A stretch of DNA of 64,000 nucleotides, from the NCBI RefSeq assembly GCF_000962805.1, contig NZ_JZTW01000017.1, forward strand, positions 1 to 64,000, read 5' to 3'. A model generated the notes under the pieces. It made no database searches and was not told the DNA's origin. It saw nothing but the letters and a program-made list of their open reading frames with translations. Made by a program: the position numbers and the translations under genes. Origin of the DNA: Pseudarthrobacter chlorophenolicus. Lineage in GTDB: Bacteria; Actinomycetota; Actinomycetes; Actinomycetales; Micrococcaceae. Positions 33,931-40,765 of the stretch are shown one piece after another. Each line of letters opens with the position of its first letter. The stretch's first letter is position 1.

Positions 33931-33979
33931 CCGGCCGGGACATCCGCATCTTCAGTGCGGGATGCGGATGTCCCGCCGG
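33931..33979. other. Strong intercistronic hairpin in the xdh operon
   Basis: CGGGACATCCGCATC (33936-33950) pairs perfectly with GATGCGGATGTCCCG (33961-33975) around a 10-base loop, extended by CCGG/CCGG after a bulge. It sits between the NCS2 permease stop and the xdhC start and has no T-run on either strand. It is more likely a processing or stability hairpin, or a weak terminator, than a strong stop. Confidence 0.75.
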
Positions 33980-33996
33980 ACCCGGGGCTGCTGGTG

Positions 33997-35562
33997 TCAG
34001 CCGCCCAGCAGGGCGTTGATGGGCCCGCGGGCGAAGTACACCAGGAACCCGGCGCTGACCACCCACATGAGCGGATGGATCTTCTTCGCTTTTCCGGACG
34101 CGGCGCCAATGATGGCCCAGCTGACGAAGCCCACGCCGATGCCGTTGGCGATCGAGTAGCTCAGCGGCATGGTCACGATGGTGAGGAACGCCGGCAGGGC
34201 CACGGTGAACTTGGTGAACTTGATCTCGCGGATCTGCGCCATCATCATTGCGCCCACTACCACCAGGGCGGCGGCGGCCACTTCGAGCGGCACCACGCTG
34301 GTGAGCGGAGTGAGGAACATCGAGCCCAGGAACAAGACGCCGGTGACTACGGAGGCCAGCCCGGTGCGGGCCCCTTCGCCGATGCCGGCCGCGGAGTCGA
34401 TGTAGACGGTGTTGGACGAGCCGGACGTGGCACCGCCGGCAACAGCGCCGAAGCCTTCCACGATGAAGGCCGACTTGAGCCGCGGGAACGTGCCGTCCTT
34501 GTGCGCGACGCCGGCGCTCTTGGCCAGGCCCGTCATGGTGCCCATGGCGTCGAAGAAGTTGGTGAACACGAGGGTGAAGACCAGCATGGTGGCTGCGAGT
34601 CCGCCGATCCTGGCGAACGAGCCGAAAAGATCGAACTGGCCCACCAGGCCCAGGTCCGGCGCGGATACCAGTTGTCCGGAGAGGACGGGAGTGTTCAGGT
34701 GCCAGCCGCCGGGGTTGGTGGCGCTGGCGGGGCCGATCTTCATGAAGGCTTCGACGACGGCGGCCAGCACGGTGGTGCCGACGATACCGATGAGCAGGCC
34801 ACCCTGGACCTTGCGGGCCACCAGGATGCCCATGGCCAGGAGGCCAACGACGAACACGAGCGTGGGCACGGAGGTGATGGAGCCGCCGTCGCCCAACTGT
34901 ACGGGCGGGCCGCCCGCGGTGGGCCGGACGAAGCCGGAGTCCACGAAGCCGATGAAGGCGATGAACAGGCCGATGCCCACGGTGATGGCGGCCTTAAGTT
35001 CCTTGGGGACGGCCCGGAAGATGGCGGTCCGGGCGCCGGTGACGCCGAACAGCACAATCAGGATGCCGTTGATCACCACCAGGCCCATGGCTTCGGCCCA
35101 CGTGACCTCCTGGATCACGGAGACGGCCAGGAAGGAGTTGATGCCCAGGCCCGCTGCGAGGCCGAACGGCAGGTTGGCGATGAGGCCGAAGAGGATGGTC
35201 ATGACGCCGGCGGTGAGGCCTGTGACGGCCCCCACCTGCGCGGCGGAGAGCCAGCCGCCCGCCACGTCCGTGGGGGCGTTGTCCGCGCTGAAGCCGCCCA
35301 GGATCAGCGGGTTCAGGATGACGATGTACGCCATGGTGAAGAAGGTGACCAGTCCGCCGCGGAACTCGCGGGCCACGGTGGAGCCGCGCTTGGTGATCTG
35401 GAAGAACCGGTCAAGGATGTTGTTCGGCGCCGGCGGGGTGCTTCCTTGCCGTCCCCGCCCGCTTGCCGTTTGCGTGTCGCGTGCCCCTGCGGGCTCTGCA
35501 CTGTTGTCTCCATTCGGGAACAGTGCAGCCTGCTTTTCAGAGGAGTTGTCCAGGATTGTCAT
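33997..35562 (-). CDS. NCS2-family purine permease (AzgA-like)
   Basis: This integral membrane protein of 521 residues has about 12-14 helices. It begins with a charged leader and then ITKRGSTVAREFRGGLVTFFTMAYIVILNP, here shortened to GGLVTFFTMAYIVILNP, the AzgA-like signature. AGLGINSFLAVSVIQ and GGATSGSSNTVYIDSAAGIGEGARTGLASV (the STTTYIES-like substrate block) follow. AzgA-type carriers import hypoxanthine, guanine or adenine by proton symport. It is second in the leftward operon, after a guanine-deaminase-type enzyme and before xdhC, which fits uptake of guanine/hypoxanthine. Start is the ATG at 35562; a GTG three codons upstream is possible. Confidence 0.88.
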   Translation of the reverse strand: MTILDNSSEKQAALFPNGDNSAEPAGARDTQTASGRGRQGSTPPAPNNILDRFFQITKRGSTVAREFRGGLVTFFTMAYIVILNPLILGGFSADNAPTDVAGGWLSAAQVGAVTGLTAGVMTILFGLIANLPFGLAAGLGINSFLAVSVIQEVTWAEAMGLVVINGILIVLFGVTGARTAIFRAVPKELKAAITVGIGLFIAFIGFVDSGFVRPTAGGPPVQLGDGGSITSVPTLVFVVGLLAMGILVARKVQGGLLIGIVGTTVLAAVVEAFMKIGPASATNPGGWHLNTPVLSGQLVSAPDLGLVGQFDLFGSFARIGGLAATMLVFTLVFTNFFDAMGTMTGLAKSAGVAHKDGTFPRLKSAFIVEGFGAVAGGATSGSSNTVYIDSAAGIGEGARTGLASVVTGVLFLGSMFLTPLTSVVPLEVAAAALVVVGAMMMAQIREIKFTKFTVALPAFLTIVTMPLSYSIANGIGVGFVSWAIIGAASGKAKKIHPLMWVVSAGFLVYFARGPINALLGG

Positions 35563-35577
35563 GTCAGCCACCGGGCC

Positions 35578-36072
35578 CTAGTAGTCAATCCTGGATTCGA
35601 GCGTGTTCCAGGTGTTGAACGGCTCCAGCGGGGCCGGCGCCTGGGGATCGGCCAGTTCCAGTTTGGAGACCGGCATCAGGGAATCCCTGTCTTGGTTGTC
35701 GAAATACTCGTAGAAGACGGCGTCGTCGAAGCCCACCGAGGCGGCGTCGTGGCGGTCCGCGGCGAAGACCACTCGCTCCACGCGGGCCCAGAGTGCCGAG
35801 GCCAGGCACATGGGGCATGGCTCGCAGCTGGTGTAAAGGACGGCGCCGCTGAGGTCGAAGGTGCCGAGCTCGCGGCAGGCGGTGCGGATGGCCGTGACTT
35901 CGGCGTGGGCGGTGGGATCGTTGTCAGCGGTGACGCGGTTGACGCCGTCGAACGTCTTGCCGTCCGCGGTGACGATCATGGCGCCGAAGGGCCCGCCGCT
36001 GTTGAGGACGTTGGCTGTTGCCAGCCGGATGGATCGGGCCAGGAACTGCTCGGCCGTGACGGTGGTACTCAT
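35578..36072 (-). CDS. guaD: Nucleoside/guanine deaminase, CDA fold (GuaD type)
   Basis: The 164-residue zinc enzyme of the cytidine-deaminase fold has HAEVTAIRTAC (Zn His and proton-shuttle Glu, ~55-57) and SCEPCPMCLASALW (two Zn Cys, ~83-88). The long C-terminal segment FDDAVFYEYF and the closing FNTWNTLESRIDY resemble Bacillus guanine deaminase, which makes xanthine from guanine. It leads the operon with an AzgA-like permease and xanthine dehydrogenase, giving a complete guanine to urate route. Start is the ATG at 36072; the region upstream carries operator D. Confidence 0.85.
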   Translation of the reverse strand: MSTTVTAEQFLARSIRLATANVLNSGGPFGAMIVTADGKTFDGVNRVTADNDPTAHAEVTAIRTACRELGTFDLSGAVLYTSCEPCPMCLASALWARVERVVFAADRHDAASVGFDDAVFYEYFDNQDRDSLMPVSKLELADPQAPAPLEPFNTWNTLESRIDY

Positions 36073-36274
36073 GATGCGACTTCCTTAGTGCCGGGAAGCC
36101 TGAAGCCGCGCAAAGGACCAAAGGAACCAGGTGCGAACGGTTACCAGGCTTCAGCATGTGCTGTGAAGGTTTAGTTGCGCCTGGTAGATAGCTTCCCGGG
36201 TTCGGGTGCCCGCCTTTGGCAGAATCGAGATTAGCACCGCTTTGTGGTCCACGCCATAGGTTTCTGGAAATTTA

Positions 36275-36291
36275 ATTTCGCAATGTGAAAT
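36275..36291. promoter_or_regulatory. Purine-regulon operator, site D
   Basis: ATTTCGCAATGTGAAAT (perfect 5-bp arms ATTTC/GAAAT); its complement fits the 17-bp consensus at 14 of 16 defined positions. GAAAT-TTA-ATTTC overlaps it on the left as a second dyad. It lies in the 421-base gap between divergent guaD and the 8-oxoguanine deaminase gene, on or near a possible leftward -35 (TTGCGA, minus strand). The gap otherwise holds only the rightward promoter below. Confidence 0.7.
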
Positions 36292-36347
36292 CCACGTTAC
36301 GTCGCGCTCACGTCCACCGGGAGGCTGCCGGTCACATTCCGCGGCCA

Positions 36348-36377
36348 TTGACTCAGGTCACCGGCATTCCCTACGCT
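36348..36377 (+). promoter_or_regulatory. Candidate promoter of 8-oxoguanine deaminase gene
   Basis: TTGACT (36348-36353), 18 bases, TACGCT (36372-36377); leaves a leader of about 110 bases before the ATG at 36494. Confidence 0.45.
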
Positions 36378-36493
36378 GGTGCGAAAGCCGGACCGCCCGC
36401 TGCATCGCAGCTGGCAGCCGGCCACCTGGATCAGCAGACAGGGCCTCACTGAGCTGGAACGTGCAGAACTCCGCTCAGACAAGGATGCCTTCC

Positions 36494-37879
36494 ATGACTC
36501 TTCCCACCCCCGCTTCCGCAACTTCCGACGCCGCTGCCCGGCTCTGGATCCGGAATCCGCTGGCCGCCTTCACCGCCAATTCCCTGGACGCCTCAGGCGG
36601 GCTGGTCATCAGCAACGGCGTGATCACGGAGGTCCTCGCCGCGGGCCAGCAGCCGTCCGCGCCCTGCTCCCAGACCTTTGATGCGGGCAGCCACGTCCTG
36701 CTCCCCGGACTGATCAACACGCACCACCACTTCTACCAAACCCTGACGCGCGCCTGGGGTCCGGTGGCCAACGCCCCGCTGTTCCCCTGGCTGCAGAACC
36801 TGTATCCGGTGTGGGCGCGGCTCACGCCGAAGGACCTCGAACTGGCCGCCACGGTTGCCCTGGCAGAGCTGCTGCTGTCCGGCTGCACCACCGCGGCAGA
36901 CCACCACTACCTGTTTCCGGCCGGCCTCGAAGACGCCATCGACATCGAAGTCTCCGCGGTGCGCCGCCTCGGCATGCGCGCAACACTCACCCGCGGCTCC
37001 ATGACGCTGGGCACGGACGACGGCGGCCTGCCGCCACAGTCCACGGTGCAGGATCCGGAGGTGGTGCTGGCGGACAGCGAGCGCCTGGTCTCGGAGTATC
37101 ACGAACGCGGCGACGACGCAGTAATACAGATAGCCCTGGCCCCCTGCTCGCCATTCTCGGTGACAAAAGAAATCATGGCCGAAAGCTCGGCACTGGCCGA
37201 AAGGCTGGACGTCCGGCTGCATACGCACTTGGCCGAAACGTTGGACGAGGAGGACTTCTGCCGGGAACGGTTCGGGCTGCGGACCGTGGACTACCTGGAC
37301 AGCGTGGGCTGGCTGACGGACCGCACCTGGCTGGGGCACGGCATCCATTTCAGCGACGCGGAGATCACCCGCCTCGGTTCGGCGGGGACCGCCGTCGCGC
37401 ACTGCCCCACGTCCAACATGCGCCTCGCCTCGGGAACGGCGCGGGTCCTGGAACTGGAGGACGCGGGAGTTCCCGTGGGGCTGGGAGTGGACGGCTCGGC
37501 GTCGAACGATGCCTCCAACATGATCCTCGAGGCCCGGCAGGCCCTGTACCTGCAGCGCCTCCGTTATGGTGCGGACGTGCCGGTGGAGCGGGCGCTCGGC
37601 TGGGCAACGCGGGGCTCAGCGGCGGCGCTGGGACGGAAGGGGCTGGGCCAGCTGGCACCCGGGATGCAGGCAGACCTCGCCCTGTTCAAACTGGACGACC
37701 TGCGCTTCTCCGGCAGCCACGACCCCATTGCGGCGCTCCTGCTGTGCGCGGCCGACAGGGCCGACCGGGTCATGGTGGGCGGCCAGTGGCGCGTGGTGGA
37801 CGGCCGGATCCCCGGGCTGGACATCCCCGCGCTGGTTGCGGAGCACTCCACGGCCGCGCGCAGGCTGGTCAACGGCTGA
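36494..37879 (+). CDS. Amidohydrolase, 8-oxoguanine deaminase type
   Basis: The 461-residue metal-dependent hydrolase of the AtzB/TrzN-related amidohydrolase group has LPGLINTHHHFYQTLTRAW (metal-binding His pair, ~70-75), HTHLAETLDEEDFC, the His in WLGHGIHF and the metal Asp in VGLGVDGSASNDASNM. The HHHFYQTLTR and DGSASND blocks are characteristic of 8-oxoguanine deaminases, which convert 8-oxoguanine to urate. This would feed oxidised guanine into the urate oxidase step. AAGGA lies eight bases before the ATG at 36494; two in-frame ATGs upstream lack such a site. It is divergent from guaD across operator D. Confidence 0.85.
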   Translation: MTLPTPASATSDAAARLWIRNPLAAFTANSLDASGGLVISNGVITEVLAAGQQPSAPCSQTFDAGSHVLLPGLINTHHHFYQTLTRAWGPVANAPLFPWLQNLYPVWARLTPKDLELAATVALAELLLSGCTTAADHHYLFPAGLEDAIDIEVSAVRRLGMRATLTRGSMTLGTDDGGLPPQSTVQDPEVVLADSERLVSEYHERGDDAVIQIALAPCSPFSVTKEIMAESSALAERLDVRLHTHLAETLDEEDFCRERFGLRTVDYLDSVGWLTDRTWLGHGIHFSDAEITRLGSAGTAVAHCPTSNMRLASGTARVLELEDAGVPVGLGVDGSASNDASNMILEARQALYLQRLRYGADVPVERALGWATRGSAAALGRKGLGQLAPGMQADLALFKLDDLRFSGSHDPIAALLLCAADRADRVMVGGQWRVVDGRIPGLDIPALVAEHSTAARRLVNG

Positions 37880-37910
37880 CAGGCATCAACGCCGCTGCTA
37901 GCGTGGCGCC

Positions 37911-39155
37911 ATGACTCCGTCAAAGACGCCGGCCGAGATCCTGGACATCGAAGGTGTTGAAGTCCGGATCTCGAGCCCGGACAAAATGGTGTTCCCCGAA
38001 CCGGGGCTGACCAAGCTGGACCTGGTGCGTTACTACCTTGCCGTCGCGGACGGCGCACTGCGGGGTGCCGGCGGCAGGCCCATGGTGCTGAAGCGGTTCC
38101 CTAAAGGCATCGATGCCGAACCGTTCTTCCAGAAACGCGTCCCGGAAAACCACCCGCCGTTCATCGACACCACCACGCTGCACTACGCCTCCGGGACGTC
38201 GGCGGAAGAAGCTGTCATCCGGGACGCAGCCGGCCTCGCATGGGTGGTGAACCTCGGCTGTCTGGACCTGAACCCGCACCCGGTCCGCGCCGAGGACCTG
38301 GAGCATCCGGACGAGTTGCGGGTGGATCTGGATCCCATGCCCGGCGTGGACTGGTCGCAGATCGTGGATGTGGCCTATGTGGCGCAGGAAGTGCTCCACG
38401 ACGCGGGGCTGGTTGGGTGGCCGAAGACCAGTGGATCCCGGGGGCTGCACATATTGGTGCGCATCGCGCCCGAGTGGTCCTATAAAGACGTCCGCCTTGC
38501 GGCCGAGACGCTGGCGCGCGAGGTGGAGAACCGGGCCCCGGGCCTGGCCACAGCCCGATGGTGGAAGGAGGAACGCGGCGAGAGCGTGTTCGTTGACTTC
38601 AACCAGAACGCCAAGGACCGCACCGTGGCATCGGCCTACTCGGTGCGCGCCCTGCCCGACGCGCGCGTGTCCACGCCGCTCACCTGGGACGAGGTCCGCA
38701 CCGTCCGGCCGGAACGCTTCACAGTCCCCACGGTGCTGGAGCGGTTCGCGGACATCGGCGATCCGCACGCGGGCATTGACGGCGCCGCCGGCTCGCTGGA
38801 CGGGCTGCTGGCCCTGGCGAAGGAGCTGGGTCCGGCCGAGAAGGCGCCGCGGGCGGGAAACGGATCCGGCCGGCGGCAGTCCGCCATGCCGCTGATTGAG
38901 GTGGCCCGCACCAAAACCAAGCCGGAGGCACTCAAGGCGCTGGAGGAATGGAAGTCCGGGCACGCCGTCGTGGTCAAATCCCTGCAGCCCGCGGACATCC
39001 TCATGGATGGCATGCGGGGCTCAAGCTCGCTCTGGTACCGGGTGCGGGTCAACCTGCAGCACGTCCCTGAGGCGGACCGGCCGGGCCAGGAAGAACTCAT
39101 TGCGGACTACGATCCGTGGGCCGGCAAGGAATGGCCCGGCCGGAACGGGGCTTAG
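37911..39155 (+). CDS. Stand-alone LigD-type polymerase/primase domain protein
   Basis: The 414-residue protein is an archaeo-eukaryotic-primase-fold polymerase like the PolDom of bacterial LigD: SSPDKMVFPEPGLTKLDLVRYY, MVLKRFPKGI, EPFFQKRVPENHPPF, LGCLDLNPHP and the catalytic RVDLDPMPGVDW. SGSRGLHILVRI and WWKEERGESVFVDFNQN follow. It lacks ligase and phosphoesterase domains; residues after ~300 are an extension of unknown role ending PWAGKEWPGR. In mycobacteria such separate PolDoms act in gap filling and end joining. It lies 31 bases after the 8-oxoguanine deaminase gene on the same strand, so the two may share a transcript. Its stop overlaps the convergent small gene by 4 bases. Confidence 0.87.
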   Translation: MTPSKTPAEILDIEGVEVRISSPDKMVFPEPGLTKLDLVRYYLAVADGALRGAGGRPMVLKRFPKGIDAEPFFQKRVPENHPPFIDTTTLHYASGTSAEEAVIRDAAGLAWVVNLGCLDLNPHPVRAEDLEHPDELRVDLDPMPGVDWSQIVDVAYVAQEVLHDAGLVGWPKTSGSRGLHILVRIAPEWSYKDVRLAAETLAREVENRAPGLATARWWKEERGESVFVDFNQNAKDRTVASAYSVRALPDARVSTPLTWDEVRTVRPERFTVPTVLERFADIGDPHAGIDGAAGSLDGLLALAKELGPAEKAPRAGNGSGRRQSAMPLIEVARTKTKPEALKALEEWKSGHAVVVKSLQPADILMDGMRGSSSLWYRVRVNLQHVPEADRPGQEELIADYDPWAGKEWPGRNGA

Positions 39156-39337
39156 CGCTGCCGGCCGAAGCCCGGAAGGGCGGAGATCCAGCGCGAGAAG
39201 CGGCTGGGTTCGTGAATGCGGTCCTCCGGAACATAGAAGTCCGGATCGGTGCCGCCGCCGAGGGGGAGGTAGAACTCCTGGACGGCACTGCCCGCCGTGT
39301 TCGCCGGTGCAACTGCCTGCGACTCCTGCTGGTACAT
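39152..39337 (-). CDS. 61-residue protein of unknown function under a purine-type operator
   Basis: I do not recognise this small protein. It has no signal peptide or membrane helix; it is rich in Pro, Gly and Phe and ends in a basic amphipathic stretch SRFSRWISALPGFGRQR. It is unlikely to be a chance frame: the ATG at 39337 has AGGAGG five bases upstream, and a -10 (CATAAT, minus strand) and operator C lie 28-37 bases beyond. Its stop overlaps the convergent LigD-type gene by four bases. Position and operator place it with the purine genes; it could be a small partner of the neighbouring urate oxidase or of a transporter. Confidence 0.65.
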   Translation of the reverse strand: MYQQESQAVAPANTAGSAVQEFYLPLGGGTDPDFYVPEDRIHEPSRFSRWISALPGFGRQR

Positions 39338-39357
39338 CTGATCCTCCTCGTTTTATT

Positions 39358-39374
39358 ATTTCGCATTATGGAAA
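39358..39374. promoter_or_regulatory. Purine-regulon operator, site C
   Basis: ATTTCGCATTATGGAAA, whose complement TTTCCATAATGCGAAAT matches the 17-bp consensus at every defined position. On the minus strand it contains CATAAT, a likely -10 for the small gene at 39337, with TTTCAT 18 bases upstream as -35. A repressor here would block the promoter directly. Confidence 0.75.
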
Positions 39375-39480
39375 GTAATTTTTGCTATATGAAAAGCGTA
39401 AAGGGGCCTGCGCCGTCGCGTCAATGGTTCCGCGAGGCAGCTGCTGGCCCGCCGGTCACAATCGGTTTTTTGAACTTGTG

Positions 39481-39600
39481 ATGTACACCACCGGCTTGCG
39501 GGGGTACGCTGTTAGGCAACTCGTGGCGCAGGTCACGTAACCTGGGAGCAGCAGGCAGGGTCGTAATGAGCTGGCATCAATGGATGCCGGCTCTTTTTTG
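39481..39600 (+). promoter_or_regulatory. Structured leader with intrinsic terminator upstream of urate oxidase
   Basis: GAGCTGGCATC (39568-39578) pairs with GATGCCGGCTC (39583-39593), an 11-bp stem with one G-T pair, loop AATG, followed by TTTTTT. It faces the urate oxidase gene 92 bases downstream and is the only terminator-like structure in front of a gene here. Upstream is a CAGGT/ACCTG hairpin (about 39529-39544) and a CAGC (39550) able to pair with GCTG inside the terminator. A 19-codon open frame starts at the ATG at 39481 and stops at 39540, without a ribosome site. It may be an attenuator, riboswitch or small RNA; no known class was recognised. The rest of the gap 39375-39480 shows nothing clear. 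Confidence 0.6.
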
Positions 39601-39691
39601 TTGGGTCGGCTCCACCGGAAACGCGCTTGAAATGCGCGCTTAATTTCAGTGATGGAACCTTGTTCCACTTACCGGAGATTGGGAAAAGACC

Positions 39692-40600
39692 ATGAGCAGC
39701 AAGATCATTCTCGGCGAAAACCAGTACGGCAAGGCCGAAGTCCGCGTCGTCAAGATCACCAGGGACACCAACCGCCACGAGATCGAAGACCTGAACGTCA
39801 CCTCGCAGCTGCGCGGCGACTTTTCCGCGGCCCACCTGGAGGGCGACAACGCCCACGTGGTGGCCACGGACACCCAGAAGAACACCATCTACGCCTTCGC
39901 CCGCGACGGCATCGGCTCCCCGGAAGCTTTCCTGCTGCGCCTCGGCGAGCACTTCACCTCCAGCTTCGACTGGGTCAGCGGCGGCCGCTGGGAAGCCGAG
40001 TCCTACGCGTGGAACCGTATCCAGGCCCACGGCAGCGAACACGACCACTCGTTCGTCCGCAACGGCCAGGAAGTCCGCACGGCAGTGCTGGTCCGCGACG
40101 GCGCCGATACCCACCTCATCTCCGGCCTGAAGGACCTGACCGTCCTGAAGTCCACCGAGTCAGGCTTCGTCGGCTACCCCCGGGACCGCTACACCACCCT
40201 CCCGGAAACCACGGACCGCATCCTCGCTACGGACGTTTCCGCCCGCTGGCGCTTCAAGGCCGGCACCGATTTCAGCACCCTTGACTTCAACAAGAGCTAC
40301 GAGGACGTCAAGGGCCTCCTGCTCGAAGGATTCACCGAGAAGTACTCCCACGCCCTGCAGCAGACCCTGTTCGACATGGGCACCAAGGTCCTGGAGGCCC
40401 ACAGCGAGATCGACGAGATCAAGTTCTCCATGCCCAACAAGCACCACTTCCTGGTTGACCTGTCCCCGTTCGGGCTGGACAACCCCAATGAAGTGTTCTT
40501 CGCAGCCGACCGCCCGTACGGCCTGATCGAGGCCACCGTCCAGCGCGACGACGCCACCGCAGCACCCGCAGCCTGGTCCGGCATCGCCGGCTTCTGCTAA
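39692..40600 (+). CDS. pucL: Urate oxidase
   Basis: This cofactor-free uricase of 302 residues oxidises urate to 5-hydroxyisourate. Family blocks are ENQYGKAEVRVVKITRD (start, with the catalytic Lys of the K-T/H triad), VVATDTQKNTIYAFA with the T-D-x-x-KN substrate site, LGEHFTSSF, the FVGYPRDRYTTLPET loop, DFNKSYEDVKG and the C-terminal KHHFLVDLSPFGLDN with the conserved His. Start is the ATG at 39692 with GGGAAAAG upstream. A perfect dyad TGGAAC-CTT-GTTCCA (39653-39667) and a gapped relative of the purine operator (39643-39658) precede it. HIU hydrolase and OHCU decarboxylase, the next enzymes, are not in the window. Confidence 0.95.
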   Translation: MSSKIILGENQYGKAEVRVVKITRDTNRHEIEDLNVTSQLRGDFSAAHLEGDNAHVVATDTQKNTIYAFARDGIGSPEAFLLRLGEHFTSSFDWVSGGRWEAESYAWNRIQAHGSEHDHSFVRNGQEVRTAVLVRDGADTHLISGLKDLTVLKSTESGFVGYPRDRYTTLPETTDRILATDVSARWRFKAGTDFSTLDFNKSYEDVKGLLLEGFTEKYSHALQQTLFDMGTKVLEAHSEIDEIKFSMPNKHHFLVDLSPFGLDNPNEVFFAADRPYGLIEATVQRDDATAAPAAWSGIAGFC

Positions 40601-40615
40601 ACACCCCCCACCCCG

Positions 40616-40678
40616 GAGTTTTTGGGCAGATACCACGGCTTCAGCACCCCTGAAGTCCCCGTATCTGCCCAAAAACTC
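40616..40678. repeat. Dispersed palindromic element, copy 4
   Basis: The best copy: arms GAGTTTTTGGGCAGATAC and GTATCTGCCCAAAAACTC are perfect complements, and the centre holds a second hairpin (CTTCAG/CTGAAG). It lies 16 bases after the urate oxidase stop. Confidence 0.95.
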
Positions 40679-40706
40679 CGGCCTCGCAGCACCCACAGCT
40701 TCACCT

Positions 40707-40732
40707 GTTAGCCAGACACCAGTTAGCCAGAC
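40707..40732. repeat. Short direct repeat upstream of urate permease
   Basis: GTTAGCCAGAC occurs at 40707-40717 and 40722-40732 (15-base period, on roughly the same DNA face only if read with 1.5 turns). A second near-duplication, GTCTGCCATGAAC with AAGAA, occurs at 40739 and 40759 and creates two ATGs 20 bases apart. Confidence 0.8.
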
Positions 40733-40765
40733 GATGACGTCTGCCATGAACCAAGAAAGTCTGCC

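Noticed and set aside
33898..36174. A 758-codon open frame on the plus strand
   Set aside because: It is antisense to the AzgA-like permease and guanine deaminase; its composition is Gly/Glu/Asp/His-biased with no domain.
39505..39600. Possible 4.5S SRP RNA or other known small RNA, from size and the AGGTC...GGGAGCAGC stretch
   Set aside because: The conserved SRP domain IV sequence with the GGAA tetraloop is absent; no other class fits, so it is listed only as an unassigned leader or small RNA.
39643..39667. Seventh purine-regulon operator before urate oxidase
   Set aside because: ATTTCAGTGATGGAAC needs a one-base gap to align, and the neighbouring TGGAAC-CTT-GTTCCA dyad does not fit the consensus; kept only as a note on urate oxidase.
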